DNA of 64,000 nucleotides from Bradyrhizobium sp. Ai1a-2. GTDB taxonomy: Bacteria; Pseudomonadota; Alphaproteobacteria; Rhizobiales; Xanthobacteraceae. A model generated the notes under the pieces. The model was not told the DNA's origin and made no database searches. It saw only the letters and a list, made by a program, of their open reading frames with translations. The stretch lies in NCBI RefSeq assembly GCF_000426245.1, contig NZ_AUEZ01000032.1, positions 30,269 through 94,268 of the forward strand, read 5' to 3'. Positions 15,700 to 24,400 of the stretch are shown here, one piece after another. The position numbers and the translations under genes were made by a program. The number at the start of each line of letters is the position of its first letter. The stretch's first letter is position 1.

Positions 15700-16143
15700 T
15701 CAACCCGCCGCGCGGGCCTGCGGCGCGGGAAACTGCCCCAGCGCCTTCTCGGTCAGCACCGAGTCGCAATATTCCCTGATCTCCTTGATCTTGCCGTCCT
15801 CGAGCCGGAACACCAGGCAATAGTCATTGTCGTAGCGAACGCCGTCCCTGGTGACATTGTCGCCCTTGGCTTCAATGACGACATGGTCGCCGTCGGCGAT
15901 GAAGCGATGGGCGACGGTACGCGCCCGTTCCTGCAATAGCGAACGAACGTGGCCGTGCAGGTCGTTGAGGATCGATTGCTTGCCAGTGAACGTGCGCGAC
16001 CAGGAATACTGTCCGGTCACCGTCCATGTTGCATCCTCGGCGAGGCTCGCGGCGAACAGCGCGCGGTCGCGAGCCGCGGGATCAGGATTTCCGGCGGCGG
16101 CAAAGATCTGCTGCATCAGTTTCTTGTTGTCGGCTGCGCTCAT
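15700..16143 (-). CDS. NTF2-like/SnoaL-like protein
   Basis: The 147-residue product fits the NTF2-like cone fold of SnoaL-type proteins: an N-terminal helix (NKKLMQQIFAAAG), a central SLAEDATWTVTGQYSWSRTFTGKQSI segment and a closing strand pair NDYCLVFRLEDGKIKEIREYCDS. Members include small hydrolases, isomerases and proteins of unknown activity. I start at MSAADNKK because GGAGAC precedes it at good spacing; the open frame extends 21 codons further without such support. It is divergent from a LysR regulator across a 94-base gap with a dyad, so it is the probable LysR target. Confidence 0.83.
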   Translation of the reverse strand: MSAADNKKLMQQIFAAAGNPDPAARDRALFAASLAEDATWTVTGQYSWSRTFTGKQSILNDLHGHVRSLLQERARTVAHRFIADGDHVVIEAKGDNVTRDGVRYDNDYCLVFRLEDGKIKEIREYCDSVLTEKALGQFPAPQARAAG

Positions 16144-16209
16144 GGCGACGTCTCCAGTGGGTTGCTGAGTACGCCTCCTTGTGCCGCGGCAGAGATCATT
16201 CTTCAAATC

Positions 16210-16227
16210 GATATCCGATATGATATC
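16210..16227. promoter_or_regulatory. interrupted dyad, putative LysR operator
   Basis: GATATC-CGATAT-GATATC is two copies of a palindromic hexamer six bases apart. It lies 10 bases before the LysR ATG and 66 bases before the divergent NTF2-like gene. LysR proteins usually bind dyads in such shared regions. Confidence 0.5.
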
Positions 16228-16237
16228 TATTCACCTG

Positions 16238-17152
16238 ATGAATTTGAATTCGCTTGACCTCAATCTCCTAATTGCGCTCGACGCGCTGCTGCGCGACGCC
16301 AGCGTCAGCCGCGCCGCGATGCGGCTTCATTTGTCGCAGCCGGCCACAAGCCACGCGCTGCAGCGCCTGCGCGATCTGATCGGCGATCCGCTCCTGGTGC
16401 GGAGCGGCGCGCGCATGGAATTGACGCCGCGGGCGCAGGCGTTGCGCACGCCGCTGGCGCAGGCGCTCGACCAGGTGCGCGCGCTGTTCGTTCCCGACGC
16501 GTTCGATGCTATCAGCAGCGACCGGCATTTCCGGCTGATGATGCCGGATCTCGCGGTCGAGCTCTTGATGCCGCCGTTGATGGAGAAGATCACACAGATC
16601 GCGCCGCATGTAACGATCGACGTGGTGCCGTGGCGGGGGCCCGCGATCTTCACCGCCGAATTCGCGCGCACCATCGATCTCGTGATCTCGATCGGCGACG
16701 CCTTCAAGGGCTTTCACCGCCAGCGCCTCTATATCGACAGCGACGCGCTCGCGGTGCGCCGCGGCCATCCCGTGGGCGCGAGGTTGAAGAGGCGCGAAAC
16801 ATTCCTCGCGGCAAGACATGTCGCCGTCGTGATCCGCGGCCAGAACGAGGATCTGATCGATAGCTGGCTGCGCGCCAAGGGCATCGAGCGCCGCATCGCC
16901 CTCGTCGTGCCTGGCTACATCGAGGCGCTGCATGTCACAGCCCGCACCGACCTCGTCGCCTTCGTGCCGCGCCGCCTGATCGCGGCGCTCGCCAGGCAAT
17001 TGTCCCTGCTGACCGTGACGCCGCCGCTCGATCCCGGGATCGACGAGCAGTACATGTTCTATCCCACCCGCGCCCAAATGGACCCCGGCTCGATCTGGCT
17101 CCGCCAATTGATGCTGGAGACCGGACGAGAGTTGGACAAGCGAAAAATGTAG
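16238..17152 (+). CDS. LysR-family transcriptional regulator
   Basis: An N-terminal winged helix-turn-helix (SLDLNLLIALDALLRDASVSRAAMRLHLSQPATSHALQRLRD) is followed by a type 2 periplasmic-binding-like effector domain (about 90-300). The sequence resembles the NodD/aromatic-degradation branch of LysR proteins. Total length is 304 residues from the ATG at 16238; an upstream extension of 19 residues is possible but would place the dyad inside the gene. The stop codon TAG lies inside the left arm of a dispersed repeat that begins at 17149, so the insertion may have set the present C-terminus. Confidence 0.93.
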   Translation: MNLNSLDLNLLIALDALLRDASVSRAAMRLHLSQPATSHALQRLRDLIGDPLLVRSGARMELTPRAQALRTPLAQALDQVRALFVPDAFDAISSDRHFRLMMPDLAVELLMPPLMEKITQIAPHVTIDVVPWRGPAIFTAEFARTIDLVISIGDAFKGFHRQRLYIDSDALAVRRGHPVGARLKRRETFLAARHVAVVIRGQNEDLIDSWLRAKGIERRIALVVPGYIEALHVTARTDLVAFVPRRLIAALARQLSLLTVTPPLDPGIDEQYMFYPTRAQMDPGSIWLRQLMLETGRELDKRKM

Positions 17153-17233
17153 GATGGGTAGAGCGAAGCGAAACCCATCATTCGCACGGCTTGCTCGATC
17201 GCGATGGGTTTCGCTGCGCTCTACCCATCCTAC
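17149..17233. repeat. dispersed palindromic repeat, GGATGGGTAGAGCG family (copy 1)
   Basis: GTAGGATGGGTAGAGCGAAG and its inverse CTGCGCTCTACCCATCCTAC flank a loop with a second pair (GAAACCCATC/GATGGGTTTC). A second copy is at 63362-63440. The left arm overlaps the LysR stop codon. Confidence 0.85.
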
Positions 17234-17263
17234 GGCATAAGCCTCGCCGTTGCCGCAAACCGC

Positions 17264-17881
17264 TCACGCCTCCGCTTCGAGCACCTTCTTCACCGCGGGA
17301 CGCGCGGCCACGCGGTTGCGGTGATCGACCACCTTGGGCAGCGTGGCGAGATCGACGCCGTCGCCCTCCAGCCACTGTGCCATCGTAAAGAGATAGATGT
17401 CGCAGATCGAGAAGGCCTCGCCCATCACCCACGGGCCTTTCAGCATGTCGCGCTCGACCAGCGCAAAGCTGGCGCCGACCGTTTTCGGGATCATGCGCTT
17501 CATGTCGGCAAAGGAGGATTCCTCCGTAGCCCACCGATAGCCGCGCATCTTGTGGGCATGCGCGACGTGCAACGTGGAGCAGAGATAGCTGTTGAACGCC
17601 TGCGCTTGCGCGAACGCAAAGACGTCATCGAGCGGCGCGAGCTTCGCCTTCGGAAAGCTTTGTGCGATGAAGGCGAGCACTGCGGGCGTCTCGGTGAGGA
17701 CGCCATGATCGGTGATCAGCGCCGGCACCCGTCCCTTCGGGTTGACCTTGAGATATTCGGCGCTGTTCTGCTGGTTGGCCTTGAAGTCGACCCGTTCGAT
17801 CGTATAGGCCGCGCCGGCCTCTTCGAGCGCGATGTGCGAGGCGAGCGCGCAGGTGGCGGGGGCATAATAAAGCTTGAGCAT
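17264..17881 (-). CDS. glutathione S-transferase, beta-class-like
   Basis: The 205-residue protein begins MLKLYYAPATCALASHIALEE. Cysteine 11 occupies the position of the catalytic Cys10 of bacterial beta-class GSTs. VNPKGRVPALI supplies the cis-proline and the TETPAVLAFIAQ segment the glutathione site, and a helical C-terminal domain with SICDIYLFTMAQW follows. The family conjugates glutathione to electrophiles or acts as a glutaredoxin-like reductase. It shares little sequence with the GST at 8571, so these are not recent duplicates. It sits with a thioesterase on the same strand, 77 bases apart. Confidence 0.93.
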   Translation of the reverse strand: MLKLYYAPATCALASHIALEEAGAAYTIERVDFKANQQNSAEYLKVNPKGRVPALITDHGVLTETPAVLAFIAQSFPKAKLAPLDDVFAFAQAQAFNSYLCSTLHVAHAHKMRGYRWATEESSFADMKRMIPKTVGASFALVERDMLKGPWVMGEAFSICDIYLFTMAQWLEGDGVDLATLPKVVDHRNRVAARPAVKKVLEAEA

Positions 17882-17958
17882 GTTCCATCCCTCATTCAGA
17901 GGGACGGGACGTTAGCGGCGCCCTGTTGCCCCGTCCATCCCCGCGCTGATTGACGCGC

Positions 17959-18378
17959 TCAGCGAACGGCCTTTGCCGTCTCCACCAGGCGTGCGCTCGT
18001 CGATGCCGTCGCAAGCAAGGCGCCGTCTTCCGCCATCAGCCTGCCCTCGACGAAGGCGACGGTCTTGCCGAGCTGGGTGACCCTGGCCTCGCCGATGATC
18101 GGTCCAGGCTTTGCGGGCGCCAGGAAATTCACCGATATCGCGATCGTGGCGGTGTAGAGCTTGCCGTCGGTCATGACGAACACCGCCGGGCCCATGGTGT
18201 CGTCGAGCATCGCCGACAGCATGCCGCCCTGGATGAAGCCGGCCGGGTTGCAGAACTCCGGCTTGCCCTCGAAGCCGATCCGGATCCAGCCTTCATCCGG
18301 GCGCGCGTCGAGCAGGTGCCAGCCGAGCAGCTTGGCGCAGGGCGGCGTAACGAGACGGTCAAGCGCGGTCGCGATCAT
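17959..18378 (-). CDS. PaaI-family thioesterase (hotdog fold)
   Basis: This 139-residue protein has the PaaI signature region NPAGFIQGGMLSAMLDDTMGPAVF, in which the usual HGG is QGG and the acid of the DD pair is the likely catalytic residue. ATIAISVNFLAPAKPGP is the typical central strand. Such enzymes hydrolyse acyl-CoA thioesters in the cytoplasm. Substrate choice cannot be read from sequence. It lies between a GST gene and mutY, all on the minus strand, but the gaps are too long to claim an operon. Confidence 0.9.
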   Translation of the reverse strand: MIATALDRLVTPPCAKLLGWHLLDARPDEGWIRIGFEGKPEFCNPAGFIQGGMLSAMLDDTMGPAVFVMTDGKLYTATIAISVNFLAPAKPGPIIGEARVTQLGKTVAFVEGRLMAEDGALLATASTSARLVETAKAVR

Positions 18379-18439
18379 GGGAGCCTCCGTTGAGGCTCCT
18401 GCCTAACGCAAGGCTACTGCCAACGTGCTGTCAGCACTC

Positions 18440-19570
18440 TCACATGCCGAGCCCATGCGCGACCACCTTGCGCATCACGTTCGGGAACGCTTCATCCGCA
18501 AGGGTGGCGACCGGCACCCAGCGCATCCCCTCTGGCGCACGCGTGCGCGGTGGAACGGTCGCGGTATAGACCGCAAGCTCGAGCGGAAAATGCGTGAAGA
18601 CGTGGGTGACGACGCCCGCCTTGCGGTGCCAGCGCGCAACGCCCTTCAGCGACGGCGCCTGTTCAAGCGCGGCCGCATCGTCCTGCCCGGCCAGCCATTC
18701 GGAGGTCGGCACCTCCGTCATGCCGCCGAGCAGGCCCTTCTCAGGCCGGGTGCGGACCAGGAGCTCATCGCCGCGGGTGACGACAAAGGCCGCGCCCGAG
18801 CGCAGTGCACCACTCTTCTTCGGCGCCTTGCGCGGAAAACTCTCCTGATCGCCACGGGCGCGCGCCGCACAGTCGTCGTTGAGTGGGCACAGCGCGCAGG
18901 CCGGCTTCTTCGGCGTGCAGATCGAGGCGCCCAGATCCATCAGCGCCTGCGCGCTATCGCCGGCGCGAGACTTCTCGTCGCCCGCGCGAGACGTCTCGTC
19001 GCCGGCGCGAGCGGGGCCGAGCAAGGTGCTCGCCAACTGCTGGATCAGCGGCTTGGCCTGCGGCAACGCCTCCTCGACTGCGAACAGCCGCGACACCACA
19101 CGCTCGATATTGCCATCGACCGGCATGGTGCGGCGGTCGAAGGCGATCGCTGCGATCGCGGCGGCCGTATACGGCCCGATCCCCGGCAGCGTGCGAAGCC
19201 CCTCCTCGCTATCAGGAAAGATGCCGCCATGGTCGCGCAGCACCGCAACCGCACAAGCGTGCAGGTTGCGAGCGCGGGAATAGTAGCCGAGCCCGGCCCA
19301 CATCCGCAGCACGTCGTCCAGCGAGGCGCGCGCCAGCGCCGCGACATCGGGCCATCGCGATACGAACTTCTCGAAGTAGGGCCCGACGGCCTTGACGGTC
19401 GTCTGCTGCAGCATGATCTCCGACAGCCACACCCGGTACGGATCGGCCCGCTCGCCGGCAGGCGCCCGCCACGGCAGCCGGCGGCGATGCCGGTCATACC
19501 AGGCAAGCAGCAGCGTGGGCCGCACGGCGCCATCCTGAGCGACGTCGTCCGACTTTCTTTTCCTGATCAA
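18440..19570 (-). CDS. mutY: adenine DNA glycosylase MutY
   Basis: MutY removes adenine mispaired with 8-oxoguanine. The helix-hairpin-helix LPGIGPYTAAAIAAIAF with VDGN downstream, the iron-sulfur motif C-x6-C-x2-C-x5-C (CTPKKPACALCPLNDDC) and a C-terminal Nudix-like 8-oxoG recognition domain (VARWHRKAGVVTHVFTHFPLEL) are all present. The start is a problem: no ATG lies in a sensible place. The frame runs back through the antisense of a higB remnant, so I place the start at a TTG (19570, giving LIRKRKSDDV). A TTG at 19576 or GTG at 19585 are alternatives. An in-frame 21-bp repeat inserts 14 residues before the iron-sulfur region. Confidence 0.93.
   Translation of the reverse strand: MIRKRKSDDVAQDGAVRPTLLLAWYDRHRRRLPWRAPAGERADPYRVWLSEIMLQQTTVKAVGPYFEKFVSRWPDVAALARASLDDVLRMWAGLGYYSRARNLHACAVAVLRDHGGIFPDSEEGLRTLPGIGPYTAAAIAAIAFDRRTMPVDGNIERVVSRLFAVEEALPQAKPLIQQLASTLLGPARAGDETSRAGDEKSRAGDSAQALMDLGASICTPKKPACALCPLNDDCAARARGDQESFPRKAPKKSGALRSGAAFVVTRGDELLVRTRPEKGLLGGMTEVPTSEWLAGQDDAAALEQAPSLKGVARWHRKAGVVTHVFTHFPLELAVYTATVPPRTRAPEGMRWVPVATLADEAFPNVMRKVVAHGLGM
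18959..19012 (-). repeat. in-frame 21-bp tandem repeat within mutY
   Basis: Units at 18959-18979 and 18980-19000, with a partial third to 19012, encode RAGDETS, RAGDEKS and RAGDS on the minus strand. MutY proteins normally pass straight from this linker into QALMDLGA, so two heptad units look added by slippage. Confidence 0.8.
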
Positions 19571-19573
19571 GTT

Positions 19574-19675
19574 CAAGGGAGACACAATATTCGGATCAAC
19601 GATCAATTGCGGATATGTTTCGTCTGGGATGAAGGAGGACCTGCGCATGTCGAAATCGTCGACTACCACAGCTAA
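19574..19675 (+). pseudogene. higB: C-terminal remnant of a HigB toxin
   Basis: The frame encodes GRHNIRINDQLRICFVWDEG followed by GPAHVEIVDYHS and a stop at 19673-19675. This is the conserved C-terminal third of HigB (RelE-superfamily) toxins, whose full length is about 92 residues. Upstream of about 19574 the same strand is antisense to conserved mutY codons, so the N-terminal two thirds are absent. The remnant overlaps the start of higA, as intact higBA modules usually do. It lacks a start codon and should be inactive. Confidence 0.8.
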
Positions 19676-19967
19676 GAGCAGCCTGCTTCATAACCCGCAT
19701 CCGGGCGAGATCCTGCTGGAGGAATTCCTTAGACCCATGGGCCTTAGCCAGAACGCCCTTGCGCGTGCCGTCCATGTCGCGCCCCGACGGATCAACGAGA
19801 TCGTGCTTGGAAAGCGCGATGTTACCGCCGACACCGACCTTCGGCTTGCCCGCTATTTCGGCTTGTCCGAAGGATTTTTCCTCGGCCTGCAGATGGATTA
19901 CGACCTGATGCAGCGGCGACGGGAGATCGACCGCGACCTGAAGGCGATCCGTCCGCGTGCGGCATGA
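19647..19967 (+). CDS. higA: HigA-family antitoxin (orphan)
   Basis: The 106-residue protein opens NPHPGEILLEEFLRPMGLSQNALARAVHVAPRRINEIVLGKRDVTADTDLRLARYFG, the XRE helix-turn-helix typical of HigA addiction antitoxins, followed by a short helical C-terminus. AAGGAGG at 19632-19638, eight bases before the ATG, is one of the strongest ribosome binding sites in the window and lies inside the higB remnant. Its toxin partner is truncated, so it is an orphan antitoxin that may persist as a plain DNA-binding regulator or as immunity against other HigB toxins. The latter is inference. Confidence 0.92.
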   Translation: MSKSSTTTAKSSLLHNPHPGEILLEEFLRPMGLSQNALARAVHVAPRRINEIVLGKRDVTADTDLRLARYFGLSEGFFLGLQMDYDLMQRRREIDRDLKAIRPRAA

Positions 19968-19998
19968 CGGCAGCGTGACACCGATGTTATAAAGCCCC

Positions 19999-20478
19999 AT
20001 GTCAAAGCCCGGCCCGATCAGCGCAAAGCCGCTTTCTATCCTGCTCAACGACGTCTTCTCGGACGCCTATGCCAAGCAGGGATTCGCCGCGCGCGAACTG
20101 GTGACGCGGTGGGCGGAGATCGCTGGCCCCGAAATCGCGCGGTATTCGGAGCCGATCAGGATGCAATGGCCGCGGCCGGTGGAGGGGCAGCCGCAGGAGC
20201 CGGCAACGCTGGTGCTCCGGGTCGAGGGGCCGATGGCGCTGGAGATTCAGCATTCCTCCGACCGCATCCTGGAGCGGGTCAACCGCTTCTTCGGCTGGCA
20301 CGCGGTCGGCCGGCTGGCGTTGCGGCAGGCTCCGTTATCGCGGCGGGAACGCGCGGCACGGCCGCGGCCGCCGGACGCCAGAGCGGTGGCGGCGGTCGAA
20401 AAAACCCTGTCCGCCGTGGAGGACGAGGCGCTGCGCGCCGCGCTCGCGCGATTGGGGGCCGCGATCAAGCGAAATTGA
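19999..20478 (+). CDS. DciA-like (DUF721) protein
   Basis: This 159-residue protein has the DUF721 core: an N-terminal helix (LLNDVFSDAYAKQGF), RWAEIAGPEIARYSEP, and a strand block ATLVLRVEGPMALEIQHSSDRILERVNRFFG. DUF721 proteins include DciA, the DnaB helicase-associated replication factor found in bacteria lacking DnaC; DnaB interaction here is by family. A Pro/Arg-rich linker and C-terminal helix follow. The order mutY, DUF721, DsbA-like, smc is one I recall as common in related genomes, with only higBA remnants inserted. Confidence 0.88.
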   Translation: MSKPGPISAKPLSILLNDVFSDAYAKQGFAARELVTRWAEIAGPEIARYSEPIRMQWPRPVEGQPQEPATLVLRVEGPMALEIQHSSDRILERVNRFFGWHAVGRLALRQAPLSRRERAARPRPPDARAVAAVEKTLSAVEDEALRAALARLGAAIKRN

Positions 20479-20598
20479 GACTTTTTTGCGCGGCGGGCCT
20501 TGGAGCGCAGCATTGCCACAATCACCATTTCAAGCTAGCGAAAGCTCGCTTTTTTAGACCTCTTTTTGGGCGTGCATGCGCCAATTCGGGAGCCGATC

Positions 20599-21255
20599 TT
20601 GATCATCACGCGCCGCGCCTTCACCGCCGCTCTGTCACTGACTGGTCTTGCCGCCCTGATCGGTCTCTCGCCGCTGCGCCTGATTTCGGAGGCGATGGCG
20701 CAGACCGCCGCCGATGTCGCCAAGCCGCAATCGCTGCCTGACATGGCGCTCGGCCCGCAGAACGCCCCGGTGACCATCACCGAGTACGCCTCCATGACCT
20801 GCCCGCACTGTGCGAACTTCAACGAGACGGTGTTCCCGAAGATCAAGTCGGAATACATCGACACCGGCAAGATCCGCTACGTGTTCCGCGAATTCCCGCT
20901 CGACATCAAGGCCGCCGCCGGGTCGATGCTGGCGCGCTGCATCGCCAAGGACGACGCGCCGAAATATTTCGCGGTCATCGACCTGTTGTTCCGCCAGCAG
21001 AACGACTGGGTGATGAAGAACACCACGGAGACGCTGACGCGAATCGGCAAGCAGGCCGGCCTCAGCCAGCAGCAGGTGGAGGAATGCCTGAAGGACCAGG
21101 CGCTGCTCGACAAGATCGCCGCCGACCAGAAATACGCCAATGACGTGTTGAAGGTGAATTCGACGCCGACCTTCTTCATCAACGGTGAGATGCTGAAGGG
21201 CGAAACCTCGTTCGACGAATTCAGCAAGCGCATCAATTCGTTGTTGAAAAGCTGA
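20599..21255 (+). CDS. DsbA-family thiol-disulfide oxidoreductase
   Basis: From a TTG at 20599 the product (218 residues) starts with a signal sequence containing a twin-arginine-like TRRAFT, with likely cleavage at AMA-Q near residue 34. The thioredoxin-fold domain has the active site CPHC at 68-71 (SMTCPHCANF) and the cis-proline loop NSTPTFFING. It would introduce or shuffle disulfides in the periplasm. GGGAG six bases upstream of the TTG supports that start; longer options at 20566 or 20572 would place residues before the signal. It is followed after 205 bases by smc. Confidence 0.92.
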   Translation: MIITRRAFTAALSLTGLAALIGLSPLRLISEAMAQTAADVAKPQSLPDMALGPQNAPVTITEYASMTCPHCANFNETVFPKIKSEYIDTGKIRYVFREFPLDIKAAAGSMLARCIAKDDAPKYFAVIDLLFRQQNDWVMKNTTETLTRIGKQAGLSQQQVEECLKDQALLDKIAADQKYANDVLKVNSTPTFFINGEMLKGETSFDEFSKRINSLLKS

Positions 21256-21460
21256 TTCGTCCACAGCTATTCGTTGGCGCGCGCTAAACCGAGCAAAAGC
21301 CTTGGGAAAAGCCTGAGGCGGCGGTTGCCGGTGCGCCCCGGCCTCGCCATTGTCACGGCCACGAGAGCCGCAGCGAGCGGACCGCCTAGATACCGACATT
21401 GCCATCCATGGTATTGTCACGGCAGGGAGATTCGCGCCCGGCCAACAGAGATTTGTGTTC

Positions 21461-24400
21461 ATGAAGCTCACGCGCCTACGCCTCCACGGTTTCAAGTCGT
21501 TCGTTGAACCCACCGACTTCATGATCGAGCCCGGCCTCACCGGCGTGGTCGGGCCGAACGGCTGCGGCAAGTCCAATCTGGTGGAAGCGCTGCGCTGGGC
21601 GATGGGCGAAACCTCGCACAAGTCGCTGCGCGCCGCCGACATGGACGCGGTGATCTTCGCCGGTTCCGGCAATCGCCCCGCGCGCAACCACGCCGAAGTC
21701 GTGATGACGATCGACAATTCCGATCGCACCGCGCCGGCTGCGGTCAATGACAGCCAGCTCCTGGAAATCTCCCGCCGCATCGAGCGCGAGGCGGGTTCCG
21801 TCTATCGCATCAACGGCCGCGACGTGCGTGCGCGCGACGTGCAGCTCCTGTTCGCCGATGCCGCGACCGGCGCGCGGTCGCCGGCGCTGGTGCACCAGGG
21901 CAAGATCGGCGAGATCATCCAGGCCAAGCCGGAACAGCGCCGCCGCGTGCTGGAAGATGCTGCCGGCGTCGCCGGCCTGCATGCGCGCCGCCATGAAGCG
22001 GAACTGCGGCTGAAGGCGGCCGAAACCAACCTCACCCGCGTCGAGGACGTGATTGGCCAGCTCTCCGGCCAGATGGACGGCCTGAAGAAGCAGGCGCGGC
22101 AGGCGATTCGCTACCGCGAGGTCGCATCGAAGGTCCGCAAGTCCGAGGCGATGCTGTTCCATCTGCGCTGGATCGAGGCTCATGCAGACGTCAACGACGC
22201 CGCCCAGACGCATGATCTCGCCGTTCGCGAGGCAGCCGAGCGCACCCGCGAGCAGGCGGAATCCGCCCGCATCCAGGCGATCCGCGCCGCCGAACTGCCG
22301 GCGCTGCGCGAGGCGGAAGCTCGCGCCGCGGCAGGCCTGCAGCGGCTCAACAATGCGCGCGAGATGCTCGACCGCGAGGAGCAGCGTGCCAAGGAGCGCG
22401 TTTCCGAGCTCGACCGGCGGCTGGCACAATTCGTCGCCGACATCGCGCGCGAGCAGCAGCAAACGGCTGACGCCGATGTCGCGCTACAGCGGCTCGACAC
22501 CGAGGACGCCGAGCTGAAGGAAGAGATCAAGTCGCGGGTCGAGCAGCGTTCCGGCGTCGACGAGCGCGTCGCGGAAGCGGAAGCCGTGCTCGCCGAAACC
22601 GAACGCCGGTTCACCGAGCTGACCACAGAGCTCGCCGACCTCGCCGCCAAGCGCAACCAGCTCGAAGCAGGCGTGCGCACCCATCGCGACCGGCTCGCCC
22701 GGCTCGACCAGGAGATCGCCAACGTCCAGGCCGAGGACGAGCGGCTCGCGCAGGAGACCGGCGCACTGGGCGACATCGATCTGCTCGCGGCCGCGGTCGA
22801 GACCGCGCAGCAGACGCTGGCCGAAGCCGAAGCCACCGTGCAGGCGAGCGAAACCGGTCACGTCGTGGCCCGGCAGACGCTGGAAGCCTCCCGCAGTCCG
22901 CTGACGGAAGCGGAAAAGCGCGTGCAACGGCTGGAGACCGAGGCGCGCACCATCTCCAAGATCGTCAATGGCGAGACCAAGAATCTATGGCCGCCGATCA
23001 TCGACGGCATCACGGTCGCCAAGGGCTATGAGAAGGCGATAGGCGCCGCGCTCGGCGACGATCTCGATGCACCCGTCGATCCCTCGGCACCGATGCGCTG
23101 GACCAACGTCCCGGCCGGCGAGGATCCGGCGCTGCCCGAAGGCGTCGATTGCCTCGCCAACCATGTGCAGGCGCCGTCGGAATTGGCGCGCCGCCTCGCC
23201 CAGATCGGCGTCGTTGCTAAGGAGCGCGGCGCGGAGCTGGTCTCGCAATTGAAGACCGGCCAGCGGCTGGTGTCGCTCGAGGGCGATGTCTGGCGTTGGG
23301 ACGGCTTTGTCACCGCCGCCCACGCCCCGACCGGCGCGGCGCGGCGCCTGGCCGAGCGTGCCCGCCTCGTCGACATCGAGCATGAGCTCGAGCAGGCGCG
23401 CGCTGAGGTGATCGCAAAACGGCAGGCGCTGGAAAATGCGGAAGCCGAATTGCGCGCCGCCTCTGCCGCCGAGACCGCCGCGCGCGAGGCGGGACGTGCC
23501 GCGCGCCGCGAAACCGATGCCGCGCGCGAGCGTCATGCCGCAGCCGAGCGCGAGATCAACCGCCACGCCGCACGCAAGTCGGCGCTGACGGAAGCGCAGA
23601 ATCGCCTTGCCGCCGACCGTGCCGAAGCCGAGGCCGCGCACGAGAACGCCGATGCGGCGCTCGCCGAATTGCCGCCGAGCGTCGAGGCTGAAACCCAGCT
23701 CGCCGCCGTGCGCGCCGAGATCGAGAACCAGCGCCGCGTGGCCGCCCAGGTGCGCGCCGAAGCGCAGGCGCTCGCCCGCGAAGCCGAGCTGGCCGACCGC
23801 CGCGTGCAGGCGATCCTCGCCGAGCGCAACGAGTGGCAGAACCGCAAGGCAAGCGGAGCCTCCCAGATCGGAACGATCGAGGCCCGCATCACCGAGGTCA
23901 CCGCCGAGCGTGAGGAACTCGCCAATGCGCCGGAGGTGTTTGCGGAGAAACGCAGCGCGCTGATCAGCGAGATCGAGTACGCCGAGAATGATCGCCGCGC
24001 CGCCGCCGACGCGCTCGCCGCTGCCGAATCCGCGATGGCGGAGACCGACCGCGCCGCCAAGGCTTCACTGGAAGCACTCTCCAGCGCTCGCGAAGCGACG
24101 GCGCGTGCCGAGGAGCGGATGGAAGGAACGCGACGTCGGCTTGCCGACATCGAGCGCGAAATCCATGACATGCTCGAGGTCGAACCGCAGGCCGTGGCCG
24201 GCCTTGCCGAGATCGAGCCGGGTGCCGAACTGCCGCCGGTCGGCCAGATCGAGGAAGAGCTCGAAAAAATGCGCCGCGATCGCGAGCGCCTCGGCGCTGT
24301 CAATCTGCGCGCCGAGGAAGAGCTGCGCGAGGTGGAGACCCAGCACACTGCGCTCACCACCGAGCGCGACGACCTGGTGGAGGCGATCAAGCGCCTGCGC

